64,000 bases of DNA from an uncultured Clostridia bacterium (GCA_947585865.1 CANPXH010000011.1:1-64000), one strand, 5' to 3'; positions 42,279 to 51,437 are shown, numbered from the stretch's first letter. The notes: generated by a model from the sequence alone, not told the origin. Program-made: numbers and translations.

Positions 42279-43339
42279 TGGCAAAGGCAAGATCAAACGA
42301 CAAGGTAACACCGTCACCAAACGGAAAAGAAGAATCACTTAAAATGGCAATATCCCATATAGAAAAAACCTTCGGGGAAGGTTCGATAATGCGCCTTGGC
42401 GACAATATGGTGGATATGTCCATAGAATCCATACCCACAGGCTCACTTTCATTGGATATCGCCTTGGGTATAGGCGGCATTCCAAAGGGCAGGATAATCG
42501 AAGTATACGGCCCCGAAAGCAGCGGCAAGACTACTCTTGCCCTGCACATAATAGCGGAAGCTCAAAAGGCAGGCGGCATAGCTGCATTTGTAGATGCTGA
42601 GCACGCCCTTGACCCGGTATACGCCAAAAATTTAGGCGTGAACATAGACGAGCTCTATGTATCACAGCCCGATGACGGCGAGCAGGCTCTTGAAATAACG
42701 GAAACAATGGTTCGCTCCGGAGCTATAGACATAGTTGTTGTAGACTCTGTCGCAGCCCTTGTTCCCAAGGCCGAAATAGAAGGAGAAATGGGGGAAAACC
42801 AGGTAGGCCTCCAGGCGAGACTTATGTCCAAGGCATTGAGAAAGCTGGCATCTGTGGCAAGCAAAAGCAACTGCGTGATACTTTTTATAAACCAGCTTCG
42901 GCAGAAGATAGGCGTAATATACGGCAATCCCGAAACGACTACCGGCGGCCTTGCCCTTAAATACGGCGCTTCCGTCAGGATAGACATAAGAAAAGGCGAG
43001 ACCATCAAATCTGGCACCGAGGCCATAGGCAGCAGAACAAAAGTAAAGGTCGTTAAAAACAAGGTCGCACCTCCGTTCAAGACAACGGAATTTGACATAA
43101 TGTACGGCACGGGCATAAGCCATATAGGGGATGTGCTGGATCTTGCGGCGGAAATAGATGTGGTACATAAAGGCGGAGCCTGGTACAGCTACGGCGAGGA
43201 CAGGATCGGCCAAGGCCGTGAAAACGCCAAAAAGTATCTTGAGGAAAATCCCGATGTATGCCTTGAAATAGAAAATAAAGTAAGGGAACACTTCGGACTC
43301 AGACCCATACAGTATGAAAATACCGATACGGAGGAATGA
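42278..43339 (+). CDS. recA: Recombinase RecA
   Basis: RecA forms filaments on single-stranded DNA for strand exchange and triggers LexA self-cleavage. The 353-residue product has the Walker A motif GPESSGKTT (about 73-81), [11 protein letters not shown], the [19 protein letters not shown] loop near residue 150 and [22 protein letters not shown] near residue 205. The C-terminus is acidic, as usual. The stop of cinA and the start overlap (TAATG), so the pair is co-translated under the upstream SOS box. Confidence 0.98.
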   Translation: MAKARSNDKVTPSPNGKEESLKMAISHIEKTFGEGSIMRLGDNMVDMSIESIPTGSLSLDIALGIGGIPKGRIIEVYGPESSGKTTLALHIIAEAQKAGGIAAFVDAEHALDPVYAKNLGVNIDELYVSQPDDGEQALEITETMVRSGAIDIVVVDSVAALVPKAEIEGEMGENQVGLQARLMSKALRKLASVASKSNCVILFINQLRQKIGVIYGNPETTTGGLALKYGASVRIDIRKGETIKSGTEAIGSRTKVKVVKNKVAPPFKTTEFDIMYGTGISHIGDVLDLAAEIDVVHKGGAWYSYGEDRIGQGRENAKKYLEENPDVCLEIENKVREHFGLRPIQYENTDTEE

Positions 43340-43421
43340 TACCGTAAAACACAGGATATGCCCTTCGGTATAAGGATATCATCCCTTTATATGCGGCACT
43401 GTCCTGTAAAATCAGAGCATA

Positions 43422-43470
43422 AAAAATAAAGCAGCGTTACATCAATGGTGTGCGTCTGCTTTATTTTTTT
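43422..43470 (+). terminator. Terminator of cinA-recA
   Basis: Arms AAAAATAAAGCAG (43422-43434) and CTGCTTTATTTTT (43456-43468) pair over 13 bp, followed by T residues to 43470. Confidence 0.85.
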
Positions 43471-43539
43471 ACCGTTGCTAAAGCGGATATCATTAAAAGT
43501 GCGGCAAAAGGACTAAGCCGAACAATAAATATAATATAC

Positions 43540-43604
43540 CTTAATTCAACTGAAAGAAATGCAAGCATTTCTTTCAAGAGTGTCGATTTTATCGACACGC
43601 TGTA
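43540..43604 (-). repeat. Short copy (two hairpins) of the structured repeat, minus orientation
   Basis: On the plus strand GAAAGAAATGC (43552-43562) / GCATTTCTTTC (43565-43575) and AGAGTGTCGAT (43577-43587) / ATCGACACGCT (43591-43601) form two tight hairpins identical in design to hairpins 2 and 1 of copies A and D. The flank AATTAAGGT (minus strand) is shared with copy A, then homology ends. It lies between convergent recA and livF and may serve as their shared 3' structure. Confidence 0.8.
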
Positions 43605-43618
43605 TATCTTAACGATAT

Positions 43619-44335
43619 TTACTCCTTGCTTTTACCCAAATAAAGCTCCTTGACTCTTTCATTGGACAAAAGCTCCTCGCCGCTGCCCTCAAGGCCGATA
43701 TTTCCCGTTTCCATAACATAGCCGTAGTCAGCTATCTTAAGAGCGGCGTTTGCATTCTGCTCTATAAGGAGCACAGTCATATTCTGTTCTTCATTTACCT
43801 TTTGTATTATCCTGAATATATCCTTTACAACAAGAGGGGCAAGACCGAGACTCGGCTCGTCCATCATAAGCACCTTGGGCTTGCTCATAAGGGCACGGCC
43901 AACGGCAAGCATCTGCTGTTCGCCGCCTGAAAGCGTGCCGCTTAGCTGCTTTGAACGCTCCTTGAGTATGGGAAACATCTCATGCACAAAGTCTATATCC
44001 TTTCTGAAATTTTCCTTGTCCTTGCGGAGATAAGCGCCTATCATAAGGTTCTCATCCACAGTCATATCGGCAAATACATGCCTGCCCTCGGGAACAAGGG
44101 TTATGCCCATTTTAACTATATCCTTTGTATTAAGTCCTATAAGCTCCCTGCCGTCGTAGGTGATAGAGCCGGATACCGGGCTTACAAGACCTGTTATGGA
44201 ACGAAGCGTTGTGCTCTTGCCTGCACCGTTGGCTCCTACAAGAGTTATTATCCTGCCCTCTTCGACCTTCATGGATATACCGTTGAGAGCGGTTATGCCG
44301 CCGTATTTTACCACAAGATCTTTTATCTCAAGCAT
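43619..44335 (-). CDS. livF: Branched-chain amino acid ABC transporter ATPase LivF
   Basis: LivF is one of two ATPases that power branched-chain amino acid import. The 238-residue product has Walker A GANGAGKST (about 35-43), signature LSGGEQQMLAVGRAL (about 134-148) and Walker B VLMMDEPSLGLAPLV (about 156-170), the last being typical of LivF. It is last in the livKHMGF order. Its start overlaps the livG stop by one base. Confidence 0.96.
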   Translation of the reverse strand: MLEIKDLVVKYGGITALNGISMKVEEGRIITLVGANGAGKSTTLRSITGLVSPVSGSITYDGRELIGLNTKDIVKMGITLVPEGRHVFADMTVDENLMIGAYLRKDKENFRKDIDFVHEMFPILKERSKQLSGTLSGGEQQMLAVGRALMSKPKVLMMDEPSLGLAPLVVKDIFRIIQKVNEEQNMTVLLIEQNANAALKIADYGYVMETGNIGLEGSGEELLSNERVKELYLGKSKE

Positions 44336-45108
44336 CAGTTTATATCCTCCTCTCCAAGATAGGCCTTTATAACAGCGGGATCGGCCTGTATCTCGGCAGG
44401 AACGCCTTTGGCTATCGTTCTGCCGTATTCAAGAACATATATCCTGTCCGAAATATCCATAACGAGCTGCATATGATGCTCAATAAGTATTATGGTGAGA
44501 TGGAATTTATCCCTTATTTCTCTTATAAATTCAGTCAGATCCACGCTTTCCTTGGGGTTCATGCCTGCGGCAGGCTCATCCAGAAGAAGTATCTTTGGTC
44601 TGGTGGCAAGGGCTCTTGCTATTTCAAGACGCCTTTGCAGGCCGTAAGGAAGGCTTGAAGCTATATCGTCTTTATACTGTATAAGTCCTGTCTCCTCCAA
44701 AAGAGAGCAGGCAAGATCGTTCATTTTCTTTTCTTCCTTCATGGCATAAGGCATATGCAGCACAGATGAAAAGAAGTCCGTCTTTACATTAAGGTGGGTA
44801 GCTATAAGTACATTTTCAAGAACAGTAAGATCCTTGAAAAGACGTATGTTTTGGAAGGTTCTGGCAATACCCATCTTAGCTATCTGATCGGGGCGCTTAC
44901 CGTTTATTTTAACGCCGTCGAATATTATATCGCCCTCTGTGGGAGCATATACGCCTGTGATAAGGTTGAAGGCAGTAGTTTTGCCTGCGCCGTTGGGCCC
45001 TATTATTGCCACTATCTCCCCGTCGTTTACATTGATGTTAAGAAGATTGACTGCCACAAGGCCGCCGAAGCGTATAGTAACGTCCTTTGTTTCAAGCAAT
45101 GCTGCCAT
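44335..45108 (-). CDS. livG: Branched-chain amino acid ABC transporter ATPase LivG
   Basis: LivG is the second ATPase of the transporter. The 257-residue product has Walker A GPNGAGKTT (about 37-45), FNLITGVYAPTEG, the LivG-typical GIARTFQNIRLFKDLTVLENVLIA (about 82-105), signature SLPYGLQRRLEIARAL and Walker B ILLLDEPAAGMNPKES. It shares single-base overlaps with livM and livF. The IEHHMQLVMDISDRIYVLEYG block near residue 215 is also family-typical. Confidence 0.96.
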   Translation of the reverse strand: MAALLETKDVTIRFGGLVAVNLLNINVNDGEIVAIIGPNGAGKTTAFNLITGVYAPTEGDIIFDGVKINGKRPDQIAKMGIARTFQNIRLFKDLTVLENVLIATHLNVKTDFFSSVLHMPYAMKEEKKMNDLACSLLEETGLIQYKDDIASSLPYGLQRRLEIARALATRPKILLLDEPAAGMNPKESVDLTEFIREIRDKFHLTIILIEHHMQLVMDISDRIYVLEYGRTIAKGVPAEIQADPAVIKAYLGEEDIN

Positions 45109-46181
45109 TATTCAGCCACCTCCTTATTCCTAGGCTTTCTGCGAAGCTTAGAGCCTAGGAGCTTAAAGAAGCCGCCTATGCCATCCCATGAAAGCTCCTT
45201 GTTGCCGAATATACCTTTACGCCAAAGTATTATTACAAGCATAAGAAGTGCTGAGAATACCACCATTCTCATACCGCCTATGCCGGGATAGCCTATAGCG
45301 GGGATAGGCTCGTCTAAGAATCTCAGCTTTTCAAGAGCTATCCTTACTATAAAAGCGCCTGCGATAGAGCCCGATACGGAGCCCTGACCGCCCAATACGA
45401 CCATGAGCAGTATTTCATAAGCAACTGTGAACTTGAACTGATCCGGGCCTATGGCGCCTACAAGCGAAGCCAGCATACCGCCGCCTATACCTGCCATAAA
45501 TCCGCTCAATACAAAGGCAAGCATCTTATGCTTGAAAAGATTTATGCCCATAGCCTGAGCGGCAACCTCGTCTTCTCTTATGGCAAGCAGCGCTCTGCCG
45601 TAGGTGGTGCGCATCATAGCCAGCGTGAATATAACTATCGCCGCAAGTATAAGGAGAGATACCCACATATTGATATGGGAAGGTATTCTGTTTATACCCG
45701 TGGGGCCGTTTGTAATGCCCTGCATATTTGTGATACATATTCTTATTATTTCCGAAAAGCCAAGGGTGGCAATGGCCAAATAGTCGCCTCTGAGCCTGAG
45801 CACAGGGAAGCCTATGAGAAAGGCAAATACCGCCGCCACAAGTCCTCCCAATATAAGAGCAACGGGGAACGGCGCTGATAAATTAGCCATAAAATCGGAA
45901 ATAGGTATTATCTTGTATATAGATATCTTGTCCGCCGTGGATACTGTAAATACAGCAGTAATATATGCGCCTATGGCCATAAAGCCCGGCTGACCCAATG
46001 AGAAAAGGCCTGTAAAGCCGTTTACCATATTCATGGAAAGAGCACATATGGCATATATGCAGCAGGTGTTGAATATTCTTTTGTTATACTGATTAAAGGA
46101 AGCATTTGCCCAAAACATAAAGCCTATAAGGGCAGCAATGGCAACTATATCCAGTATGATATGCAGCTTTTTCTTGTCCAT
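45108..46181 (-). CDS. livM: Branched-chain amino acid ABC transporter permease LivM
   Basis: LivM is a membrane permease subunit. The 357-residue product has about ten TM helices, with the family blocks NGFTGLFSLGQPGFMAIGAYI (about 54-74), LRLRGDYLAIATLGFSEIIRI (about 127-147) and TNGPTGINRIP. The EAA-like loop GRALLAIREDEVAAQAMGIN (about 195-214) contacts the ATPases. The tail of about 40 residues is basic. It overlaps livG by one base. Confidence 0.95.
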   Translation of the reverse strand: MDKKKLHIILDIVAIAALIGFMFWANASFNQYNKRIFNTCCIYAICALSMNMVNGFTGLFSLGQPGFMAIGAYITAVFTVSTADKISIYKIIPISDFMANLSAPFPVALILGGLVAAVFAFLIGFPVLRLRGDYLAIATLGFSEIIRICITNMQGITNGPTGINRIPSHINMWVSLLILAAIVIFTLAMMRTTYGRALLAIREDEVAAQAMGINLFKHKMLAFVLSGFMAGIGGGMLASLVGAIGPDQFKFTVAYEILLMVVLGGQGSVSGSIAGAFIVRIALEKLRFLDEPIPAIGYPGIGGMRMVVFSALLMLVIILWRKGIFGNKELSWDGIGGFFKLLGSKLRRKPRNKEVAE

Positions 46182-46195
46182 AATGCTCCACCTCC

Positions 46196-47095
46196 TCAGA
46201 CCTTCTCGGCGATCTTCTCGCCTATAAGACCGTTAGGTCTGAACAGCAGTATGATTATGAGCAGCACAAATGAGAATATATCCTTGTAGGCTGATATCTC
46301 CGGGAAGAATGCCACCGCCATTACCTCTATAAAACCCAGCAGAAGTCCGCCTATAACGGCGCCCTTTACATTGCCTATACCGCCTATGACAGCGGCAATG
46401 AAGCATTTAAGGCCGGGCATAACGCCGACAAGAGGTGATATCTGGGGATACTTAAGACCCCAAAGTATAGCGCCTACAGCCGCAATGGCTGAGCCTATGG
46501 CAAAGGTAAATGAAATAGTGCCGTTTACATTGATGCCCATAAGCTTTGCGGTGTCAAGGTCCTTGGAAATAGCTCTCATTGCCATGCCGCTTTTTGTCTT
46601 GTTTATAAGGAAAAGAAGTATGCAAACGAATATGACGGTTATTATGGGAACGGCTACCGCAAGTCTTTGCAGTCTCACAGAGCCTATCTGCATCATATCA
46701 ACAAAAAAGGGTATTTGAGGAAAGGTCTTTGGCTTGGCTGTAAATATGACCGTTGCCAAGTTTTCCAAAAAATATGAAGCGCCTATTGCCGAAATAAGCA
46801 TTGATATCTTGGGAGCGTTTTGCCGCCTCAGTGTGGAATACGCCACCTTTTCCAGCCCAACGCCAAGCACCGCCGTAGCCGCTATTACCGCTATGAAGCT
46901 AAGAGGCCACAGTCTGAAATCCTTTGCCACAAAGAAAAATGCAAAATACATACCCATCATGAAAATATCACAGTGAGCGAAATTTATAAGTCGGAGTATA
47001 CCATAAACCATGGTATAGCCAACAGCTACAAGGGCAAACAAGCTGCCTAGCAGCAAGCCGTTGCAAAGCTGCTGAAGTAAGTCTGACCATGCCAT
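46196..47095 (-). CDS. livH: Branched-chain amino acid ABC transporter permease LivH
   Basis: LivH is the partner permease of LivM. The 299-residue product starts MAWSDLLQQLCNGLLLGSLFALVAVGYTMVYGILRLINFAH, a very typical family start, and has the loop SGMAMRAISKDLDTAKLMGINVN (about 170-192) plus GIGNVKGAVIGGLLLGFIE (about 235-253). ATG 47095 follows AAAGG at 12 nt; the in-frame GTG 47104 lies too close to that site. A 145-nt gap with two strong hairpins separates it from livK upstream. Confidence 0.94.
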   Translation of the reverse strand: MAWSDLLQQLCNGLLLGSLFALVAVGYTMVYGILRLINFAHCDIFMMGMYFAFFFVAKDFRLWPLSFIAVIAATAVLGVGLEKVAYSTLRRQNAPKISMLISAIGASYFLENLATVIFTAKPKTFPQIPFFVDMMQIGSVRLQRLAVAVPIITVIFVCILLFLINKTKSGMAMRAISKDLDTAKLMGINVNGTISFTFAIGSAIAAVGAILWGLKYPQISPLVGVMPGLKCFIAAVIGGIGNVKGAVIGGLLLGFIEVMAVAFFPEISAYKDIFSFVLLIIILLFRPNGLIGEKIAEKV

Positions 47096-47131
47096 ACAGG
47101 TCACCAGCCTTTCATATGATAATACGGAGAT

Positions 47132-47182
47132 ATAGTTATTTCAAAATCACCTTCCGAATGTGCCGAATTTTGAAATGACTAT
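47132..47182 (-). promoter_or_regulatory. Long stem-loop in the livH leader
   Basis: Arms ATAGTTATTTCAAAAT (47132-47147) and ATTTTGAAATGACTAT (47167-47182) pair over 16 bp with one G-T. It lies between the livK terminator and livH, so it may act as a processing or attenuation structure. Confidence 0.6.
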
Positions 47183-47193
47183 ATATTCAAAAA

Positions 47194-47222
47194 TTCGGGG
47201 TGCCGCATAAAAGCACCCCGAA
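47194..47222 (-). terminator. Intercistronic terminator after livK
   Basis: TTCGGGGTGC (47194-47203) pairs with GCACCCCGAA (47213-47222). On the minus strand it is followed by TTTTTG, 19 nt past the livK stop. Partial read-through would give more LivK than membrane subunits. Confidence 0.75.
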
Positions 47223-47240
47223 AATATTGTAGGGTAAAAT

Positions 47241-48422
47241 TTACTGAACTGTTACCTGATCTGCAAATACGAACTTGCCGTTCTCTACCTTCTTGATAAC
47301 GGCTGCCTTTGTGGGATTGCCGTTCTCATCGAACTTGACCGGACCTGTAACGCCTGTAAAGTCGCTTGCCGCAAGAGCATCTCTTATAGCAACGGGATCT
47401 GATGTATCCGCCGCCTCTATAGCATCGCAAACAAGATTGTACGCATCATATGCAAGAGCGGTAACGCCTGCGGGGTCCTTGCCCTCGTTGGCATCTCTGT
47501 ACTTCTGAACGAATTCCTTTGTAAGAGGAGTAAGCTCTGCATCGGGATCGAAGAATGCTGAGAATTCAACGCCTTCGCTCTCTGCGCCCGCTACGTCAAG
47601 GAATTCCTGTACCTCATAAGTATCGCCGCCAAGCAAGGGAACAGTCACGCCGTTCTGCTTAGCCTGCTTAATGAACATAGCGGCCTCGGTAAAGTTACCG
47701 GGAACAAAGAATATATCGGGATTGTTAGCCTTTAAGCTTGTTATCTGTGCATTGAAATCCTGGTCGCCCGTCTGATAAGCCGCCTCGTATACAGTACCGC
47801 CGAGCTTTTCAAACTCAGCCTTGAAATACTGTGCAAGACCCACAGAGTAATCATTGCCCTGCTCTGTGGTAACAGCGGCAGTTTTGGCACCTAATTTGTT
47901 GTATGCATAGTTAGCCATTACCTGACCCTGATAAGGATCTATAAAGCAAACTCTGAAATAATTGTCATTGCCTTCCGTAACGGCGGGATTTGTACAGCTT
48001 ATACCCACTGCGGCAACATTGCCGTTTCTTACAACGTCATAAGCGCCGAGTGAAGGTGTGGATGAATAAGAGCCTAATATTACGGATACCTCATCCTGCT
48101 CTATAAGCTTAGTCGCAGCGTTTGCCGCCTCTACCTTATCGGACTTGTTATCTGCCTTTACAAGCTCGACCGTAACGTCCTTGCCGCCTATGTGTACTGT
48201 AGGTCTTTCGGAATTTGCAAGCTCTATACCCTCTATCTCTATAGCGGCGCCTGCTGCCATACCGCCTGTTATAGGCTGGAGCACACCGATCTTTACAGTA
48301 TCGCCTGAAGCAGCGCTTTCGGAAGACTCTCCGCTTCCGTCTGCAGCTCCGCCGCCGCAGCCTGTAAGTGAAGTAAGAGCCAAAACAGCAATTAATGCAA
48401 CTGCCATAATTTTTTTCTTCAT
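47241..48422 (-). CDS. livK: Branched-chain amino acid-binding lipoprotein LivK
   Basis: LivK binds leucine, isoleucine or valine outside the cell and delivers it to LivHMGF. The 393-residue product has a lipoprotein signal peptide with lipobox LTGC (Cys22), then a Gly/Ser-rich linker and a type I periplasmic-binding fold starting VKIGVLQPITGGMAAGA. Motifs such as VILGSYSSTPSLGAYDV and TEQGNDYSVGLAQYFKAEFEKLGGTV are typical. AGGAGGAAAATTTTT precedes the ATG. It is first in the operon. Confidence 0.94.
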   Translation of the reverse strand: MKKKIMAVALIAVLALTSLTGCGGGAADGSGESSESAASGDTVKIGVLQPITGGMAAGAAIEIEGIELANSERPTVHIGGKDVTVELVKADNKSDKVEAANAATKLIEQDEVSVILGSYSSTPSLGAYDVVRNGNVAAVGISCTNPAVTEGNDNYFRVCFIDPYQGQVMANYAYNKLGAKTAAVTTEQGNDYSVGLAQYFKAEFEKLGGTVYEAAYQTGDQDFNAQITSLKANNPDIFFVPGNFTEAAMFIKQAKQNGVTVPLLGGDTYEVQEFLDVAGAESEGVEFSAFFDPDAELTPLTKEFVQKYRDANEGKDPAGVTALAYDAYNLVCDAIEAADTSDPVAIRDALAASDFTGVTGPVKFDENGNPTKAAVIKKVENGKFVFADQVTVQ

Positions 48423-48459
48423 AAAAATTTTCCTCCTTGTTTCTTATCTTAAAAATATA

Positions 48460-48480
48460 AGGGCACCGTAAAGATGCCCT
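48460..48480 (-). promoter_or_regulatory. Hairpin in the livK leader (possible attenuator)
   Basis: AGGGCA (48460-48465) pairs with TGCCCT (48475-48480). On the minus strand the hairpin is followed by TTATATTTTTAAG, and it sits between promoter and start codon. A terminator-type attenuator is possible but the stem is short. Confidence 0.4.
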
Positions 48481-48493
48481 CTCTGACTATATT

Positions 48494-48522
48494 ATTATAG
48501 TTTAACCGTCTATATTTGTCAA
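48494..48522 (-). promoter_or_regulatory. Consensus promoter of the liv operon
   Basis: On the minus strand TTGACA (plus 48517-48522), a 17-nt spacer and TATAAT (plus 48494-48499) form an exact consensus. The rest of the 365-nt gap to pyk is AT-rich; the pyk promoter should lie near 48740-48760 but no clear -35 box is seen. Confidence 0.85.
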
Positions 48523-48787
48523 TAGCAATGTAATAATTCGCAGCGCCATAATTGTGATTTTAGCAGATTTGTGAATTTTTAAAGTAAAAATCCTGCAAAA
48601 TATGTGAATTTTTAAGCAAAGAAAACTATCCCTTGCAGTGCCCTCGGCGATAGGAAAGGATATGCTTGTTTGCCGCCCTGCAAAATATTGCAAATTATGG
48701 ATGCTCAGCCAAAATTTATATAGCTTTTTTCCGTGATATGTGTTAAAATAACATTAAATTAATAATTCGTATAAAAGGAGGATCTCT

Positions 48788-50563
48788 ATGCAAGAAAGAA
48801 GAAAAACAAAGATAGTGGCGACCTTGGGCCCCGCTTCCAACAGCGTTGACGAAATAAAGGCTCTCATAAAAGCAGGCATAAGTGCGGCTCGTCTCAACTT
48901 TTCTCACGGCGACCACGAGGAGCACGGTCAAAGAATGAAAAATCTTATGGCGGCAAGAGAAGAGCTCAATGCTCCCATCCCCATAATACTCGATACAAAG
49001 GGTCCTGAAATAAGGACAAAGACCCTTAAGGATGACAAAAAGGTAAAGCTTGAAACAGGACAGACATTCACCGTTACCACAGAAGATATAGTAGGCGACA
49101 ACACAAGAGTTGCCGTTACTTATCCCGAAATAACATCCGATCTTTCAGTGGGATCAACAATACTTATAGATGACGGCCTTATTGAACTGAAAGTAAATGA
49201 GATAAAGGGAAACGATATAATATGTACCGTTATCAACTCAGGTATATTGGGCAACAGAAAGGGCGTAAATCTCCCTAACGTACACATCAATCTTCCCGCA
49301 CTTACGGAAAAGGATATTTCAGATATACAGTTCGGCGTAAAAATGGGCATAGATTATATTGCCGCTTCCTTTATCCGCTCAGCCAAAGACGTGCTTGAGA
49401 TAAAGAGAGTACTTGAGGACTTCGGCGGCAAGGATGTACACATAATTGCCAAGATAGAGAACAGAGACGGCGTTGACAACATCGATGAGATACTTGAAGT
49501 TGCAGACGGTGTTATGGTAGCAAGAGGCGATCTCGGTGTTGAGATACCTTTTGAAGAAGTGCCCCTTGTGCAGAAGATGCTTATAGAAAAGTGTATACAA
49601 AAGGGCAAGCCCGTTATCACAGCTACACAGATGCTCAACTCCATGATAGAAAATCCAAGGCCTACAAGAGCCGAAGTAAACGATGTGGCAAATGCCATAT
49701 TTGACCTTACAGACGCCATAATGCTCTCAGGCGAAACGGCTCAGGGCAATTATCCCGTAGAGGCAGTCAAGGCTATGGACAGGATCGCAAGAAGGATAGA
49801 GGCATCCATAAACTATAACGACAGATTCAACTCAGGCTTTTTAAAGTCTGTTGCTGTCAAAAATATTACAAGCGCCGTGAGCCACTCAGCCTGTACCACC
49901 GCTCATGACCTGAATGCAGCCCTTGTTTCCACAATAACCCTTTCAGGCCGTGCCGTTAAAGAGGTGGCGAAATACAGACCCGCTACCACTATACTTGCGT
50001 GTACTCCTCTTGAAAGGACTTTAAGGCAGATGAACCTTATCTGGGGCTGTGTGCCTATGCTCGTGGAATTTGAAAAGAAGAGTATTTCAATGCTTTTCGA
50101 CTCAGTTGCCAACAGGGCTCTTGAGAGCAATATTGCGAAAAACGGCGAGCTTATGGTATTTACAGGCGGTACGCCTCTCGGAACTACCGGCTCCACAAAT
50201 ACAATAAAGGTCGGTATAGTAGGCAATATCCTTGTAAAGGGCAAGCCAATGGTAAAGGGCAAGAATATAGCCGCTCATACCAATATCTGTACTACCATAG
50301 AAGAAGCTAAGCTCCACTTCAGAAAGGGCGACATATTCGTAACGTCAAATCCCGATAAAGGCCTTATACCTTATATGATGAGAGCAGCCGCTATAGTAGT
50401 GGGCTCCGATGATAAGTCACTTGACTTTACTCACGCTGTGGATCTTGCAAGAGAACTGAGAGTGCCGTGTATTTGGTGCGATATCAATGTGGAATCCACT
50501 CTTCCCGACCAGTTTATGGTAACTATAGACAGCAATGACGGTACCGTTTATCTCGATAAATAA
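48788..50563 (+). CDS. pyk: Pyruvate kinase with C-terminal extension
   Basis: Pyruvate kinase makes pyruvate and ATP from phosphoenolpyruvate in glycolysis. The 591-residue product starts RRKTKIVATLGPASNSV and has ARLNFSHGDHEEH, the substrate-binding GVMVARGDLGVEIPFEEVPLVQK and MLSGETAQGNYPVEAVKAM. After the usual 470 residues comes an extra domain of about 110 residues with AAHTNICTTIEEAKLHF and GLIPYMMRAAAIVVGSDD. This PEP-utiliser-like domain is known from bacillar pyruvate kinases. AAAAGGAGGATCTCT precedes the ATG. Confidence 0.97.
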   Translation: MQERRKTKIVATLGPASNSVDEIKALIKAGISAARLNFSHGDHEEHGQRMKNLMAAREELNAPIPIILDTKGPEIRTKTLKDDKKVKLETGQTFTVTTEDIVGDNTRVAVTYPEITSDLSVGSTILIDDGLIELKVNEIKGNDIICTVINSGILGNRKGVNLPNVHINLPALTEKDISDIQFGVKMGIDYIAASFIRSAKDVLEIKRVLEDFGGKDVHIIAKIENRDGVDNIDEILEVADGVMVARGDLGVEIPFEEVPLVQKMLIEKCIQKGKPVITATQMLNSMIENPRPTRAEVNDVANAIFDLTDAIMLSGETAQGNYPVEAVKAMDRIARRIEASINYNDRFNSGFLKSVAVKNITSAVSHSACTTAHDLNAALVSTITLSGRAVKEVAKYRPATTILACTPLERTLRQMNLIWGCVPMLVEFEKKSISMLFDSVANRALESNIAKNGELMVFTGGTPLGTTGSTNTIKVGIVGNILVKGKPMVKGKNIAAHTNICTTIEEAKLHFRKGDIFVTSNPDKGLIPYMMRAAAIVVGSDDKSLDFTHAVDLARELRVPCIWCDINVESTLPDQFMVTIDSNDGTVYLDK

Positions 50564-50589
50564 TCTGTATAAGTGCCACCATTTTAAGA

Positions 50590-50902
50590 CTTGAAAAAAA
50601 GAAGCTGTCACATATGAATATGTGACAGCTTCAGACTGTCGAAAAACAATATTTTGACAGAAAATATGAATTTTAAGTAAAGAACAGTTTGCAAAAAGCG
50701 CTGGTCACATTACTTCGTAATGTTGCTCGCCATGCATCCGGGTCGCAGACTATAATCCGCAAGGCGAGCTTTGCCCGCCTGAGGACAGGAACTTTTCTGT
50801 AATTTAGGCATTTATGCCTAAATTGCGGAAAACACGGCTGGTTCCTACCGCAGCTAACTGAAAGAAATGCCAAAAAGCATTTCTTTCAAGCGTGTCGCTT
50901 TC
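50590..50902 (-). repeat. Structured dispersed repeat, copy D (near full length, minus orientation)
   Basis: This fills the 337-nt gap between pyk and the DUF3793 gene. Read on the minus strand it starts at the stop codon of that gene with only the right arm of hairpin 1 (CGACACGCT). Then follow hairpin 2 (plus 50860-50870 / 50877-50887), the nested stem (plus AGGAAC 50787-50792 / GTTCCT 50841-50846; TTTTC 50793-50797 / GAAAA 50828-50832; inner arms 50801-50810 / 50815-50824), hairpin AGGCGAGC (50762-50769) / GCCCGCCT (50773-50780), the G-U hairpin 50745-50760, an extra CATTAC / GTAATG hairpin (50707-50721), CTGTC / GACAG (50636-50660) and a terminal hairpin. Inner stems differ from copy A by paired changes. 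Confidence 0.85.
50594..50632 (-). terminator. Terminal hairpin of repeat copy D
   Basis: GAAGCTGTCACATA (50601-50614) and TATGTGACAGCTTC (50619-50632) form a perfect 14-bp stem. On the minus strand it is followed by seven T. The plus strand lacks a T run, so pyk has no clear terminator of its own. Confidence 0.7.
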
Positions 50903-51437
50903 ATCCTTTCACAACAAGCTTTTCAAATTCCCTGCCTTCATTGAAAAGTCTTGAATATACGCAAGTGCATTTCCTGTATATGCGAAATCTTTCCTGTGCT
51001 TTTTCCATACTGCCGTATACCTTCCACTGGCCGCACATAAGAGCATTGCGCCCTTTGTTTTTTATGAACCCTATCACATCCTCTATGGGATAGCTTAAAA
51101 ACAGGCCTATCTCGTGAGGGAATTCTCCCGGTACCGATATCCTCCGCTTAAGGTGTTCTATGCACATATTACAGTCTGTGGTGTAGCCAAGCTCTTTCAT
51201 AAACGCTGCGCATTCGGGCTCGCAAAGCTCTCTTTCAAGCCTGCTGCGCCTGTAAACATATACAAGAGCGGTGCTTTTTCTCTTTAAAAGCACTGTGGCA
51301 TATATGCCCATTTTATTGTACCTGTCATTAAAGCTTACCATATTGCTGCGGATATCTTCAATATCCCCGTTGAATATACTTCCCGCCTTAAGCCCCGCCA
51401 ATGTAGGCGCACAATAGCTTATGACACTGCTTTCCAT
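50901..51437 (-). CDS. DUF3793 family protein
   Basis: The 178-residue product matches the DUF3793 pattern I recall: SYCAPTLAGLKAGSIFN at the start, a central LVYVYRRSRLERELCEPECAAFMKELGY (about 55-82), FPHEIGLFLSYPIEDVIGFI (about 109-128), then CGQWKVYGSMEKAQERFRIYRKCTCVY. The family is restricted to Clostridia-like bacteria. Its function is unknown; the several cysteines suggest a metal or haem link. ATG 51437 follows GGGAGG; the earlier in-frame codons to 51452 include that site. The repeat copy D begins at its stop codon, so the end of the original gene may have been altered. Confidence 0.85.
   Translation of the reverse strand: MESSVISYCAPTLAGLKAGSIFNGDIEDIRSNMVSFNDRYNKMGIYATVLLKRKSTALVYVYRRSRLERELCEPECAAFMKELGYTTDCNMCIEHLKRRISVPGEFPHEIGLFLSYPIEDVIGFIKNKGRNALMCGQWKVYGSMEKAQERFRIYRKCTCVYSRLFNEGREFEKLVVKG

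Noticed and set aside
50673-50873. A 66-codon open frame within repeat copy D that starts MAFLSVSCGRNQPCF
   Set aside because: The same frame exists in copy A but is broken, because the inner hairpin is 25 nt there and 24 nt here. The conserved features are stems, not codons, so I treat it as noncoding.
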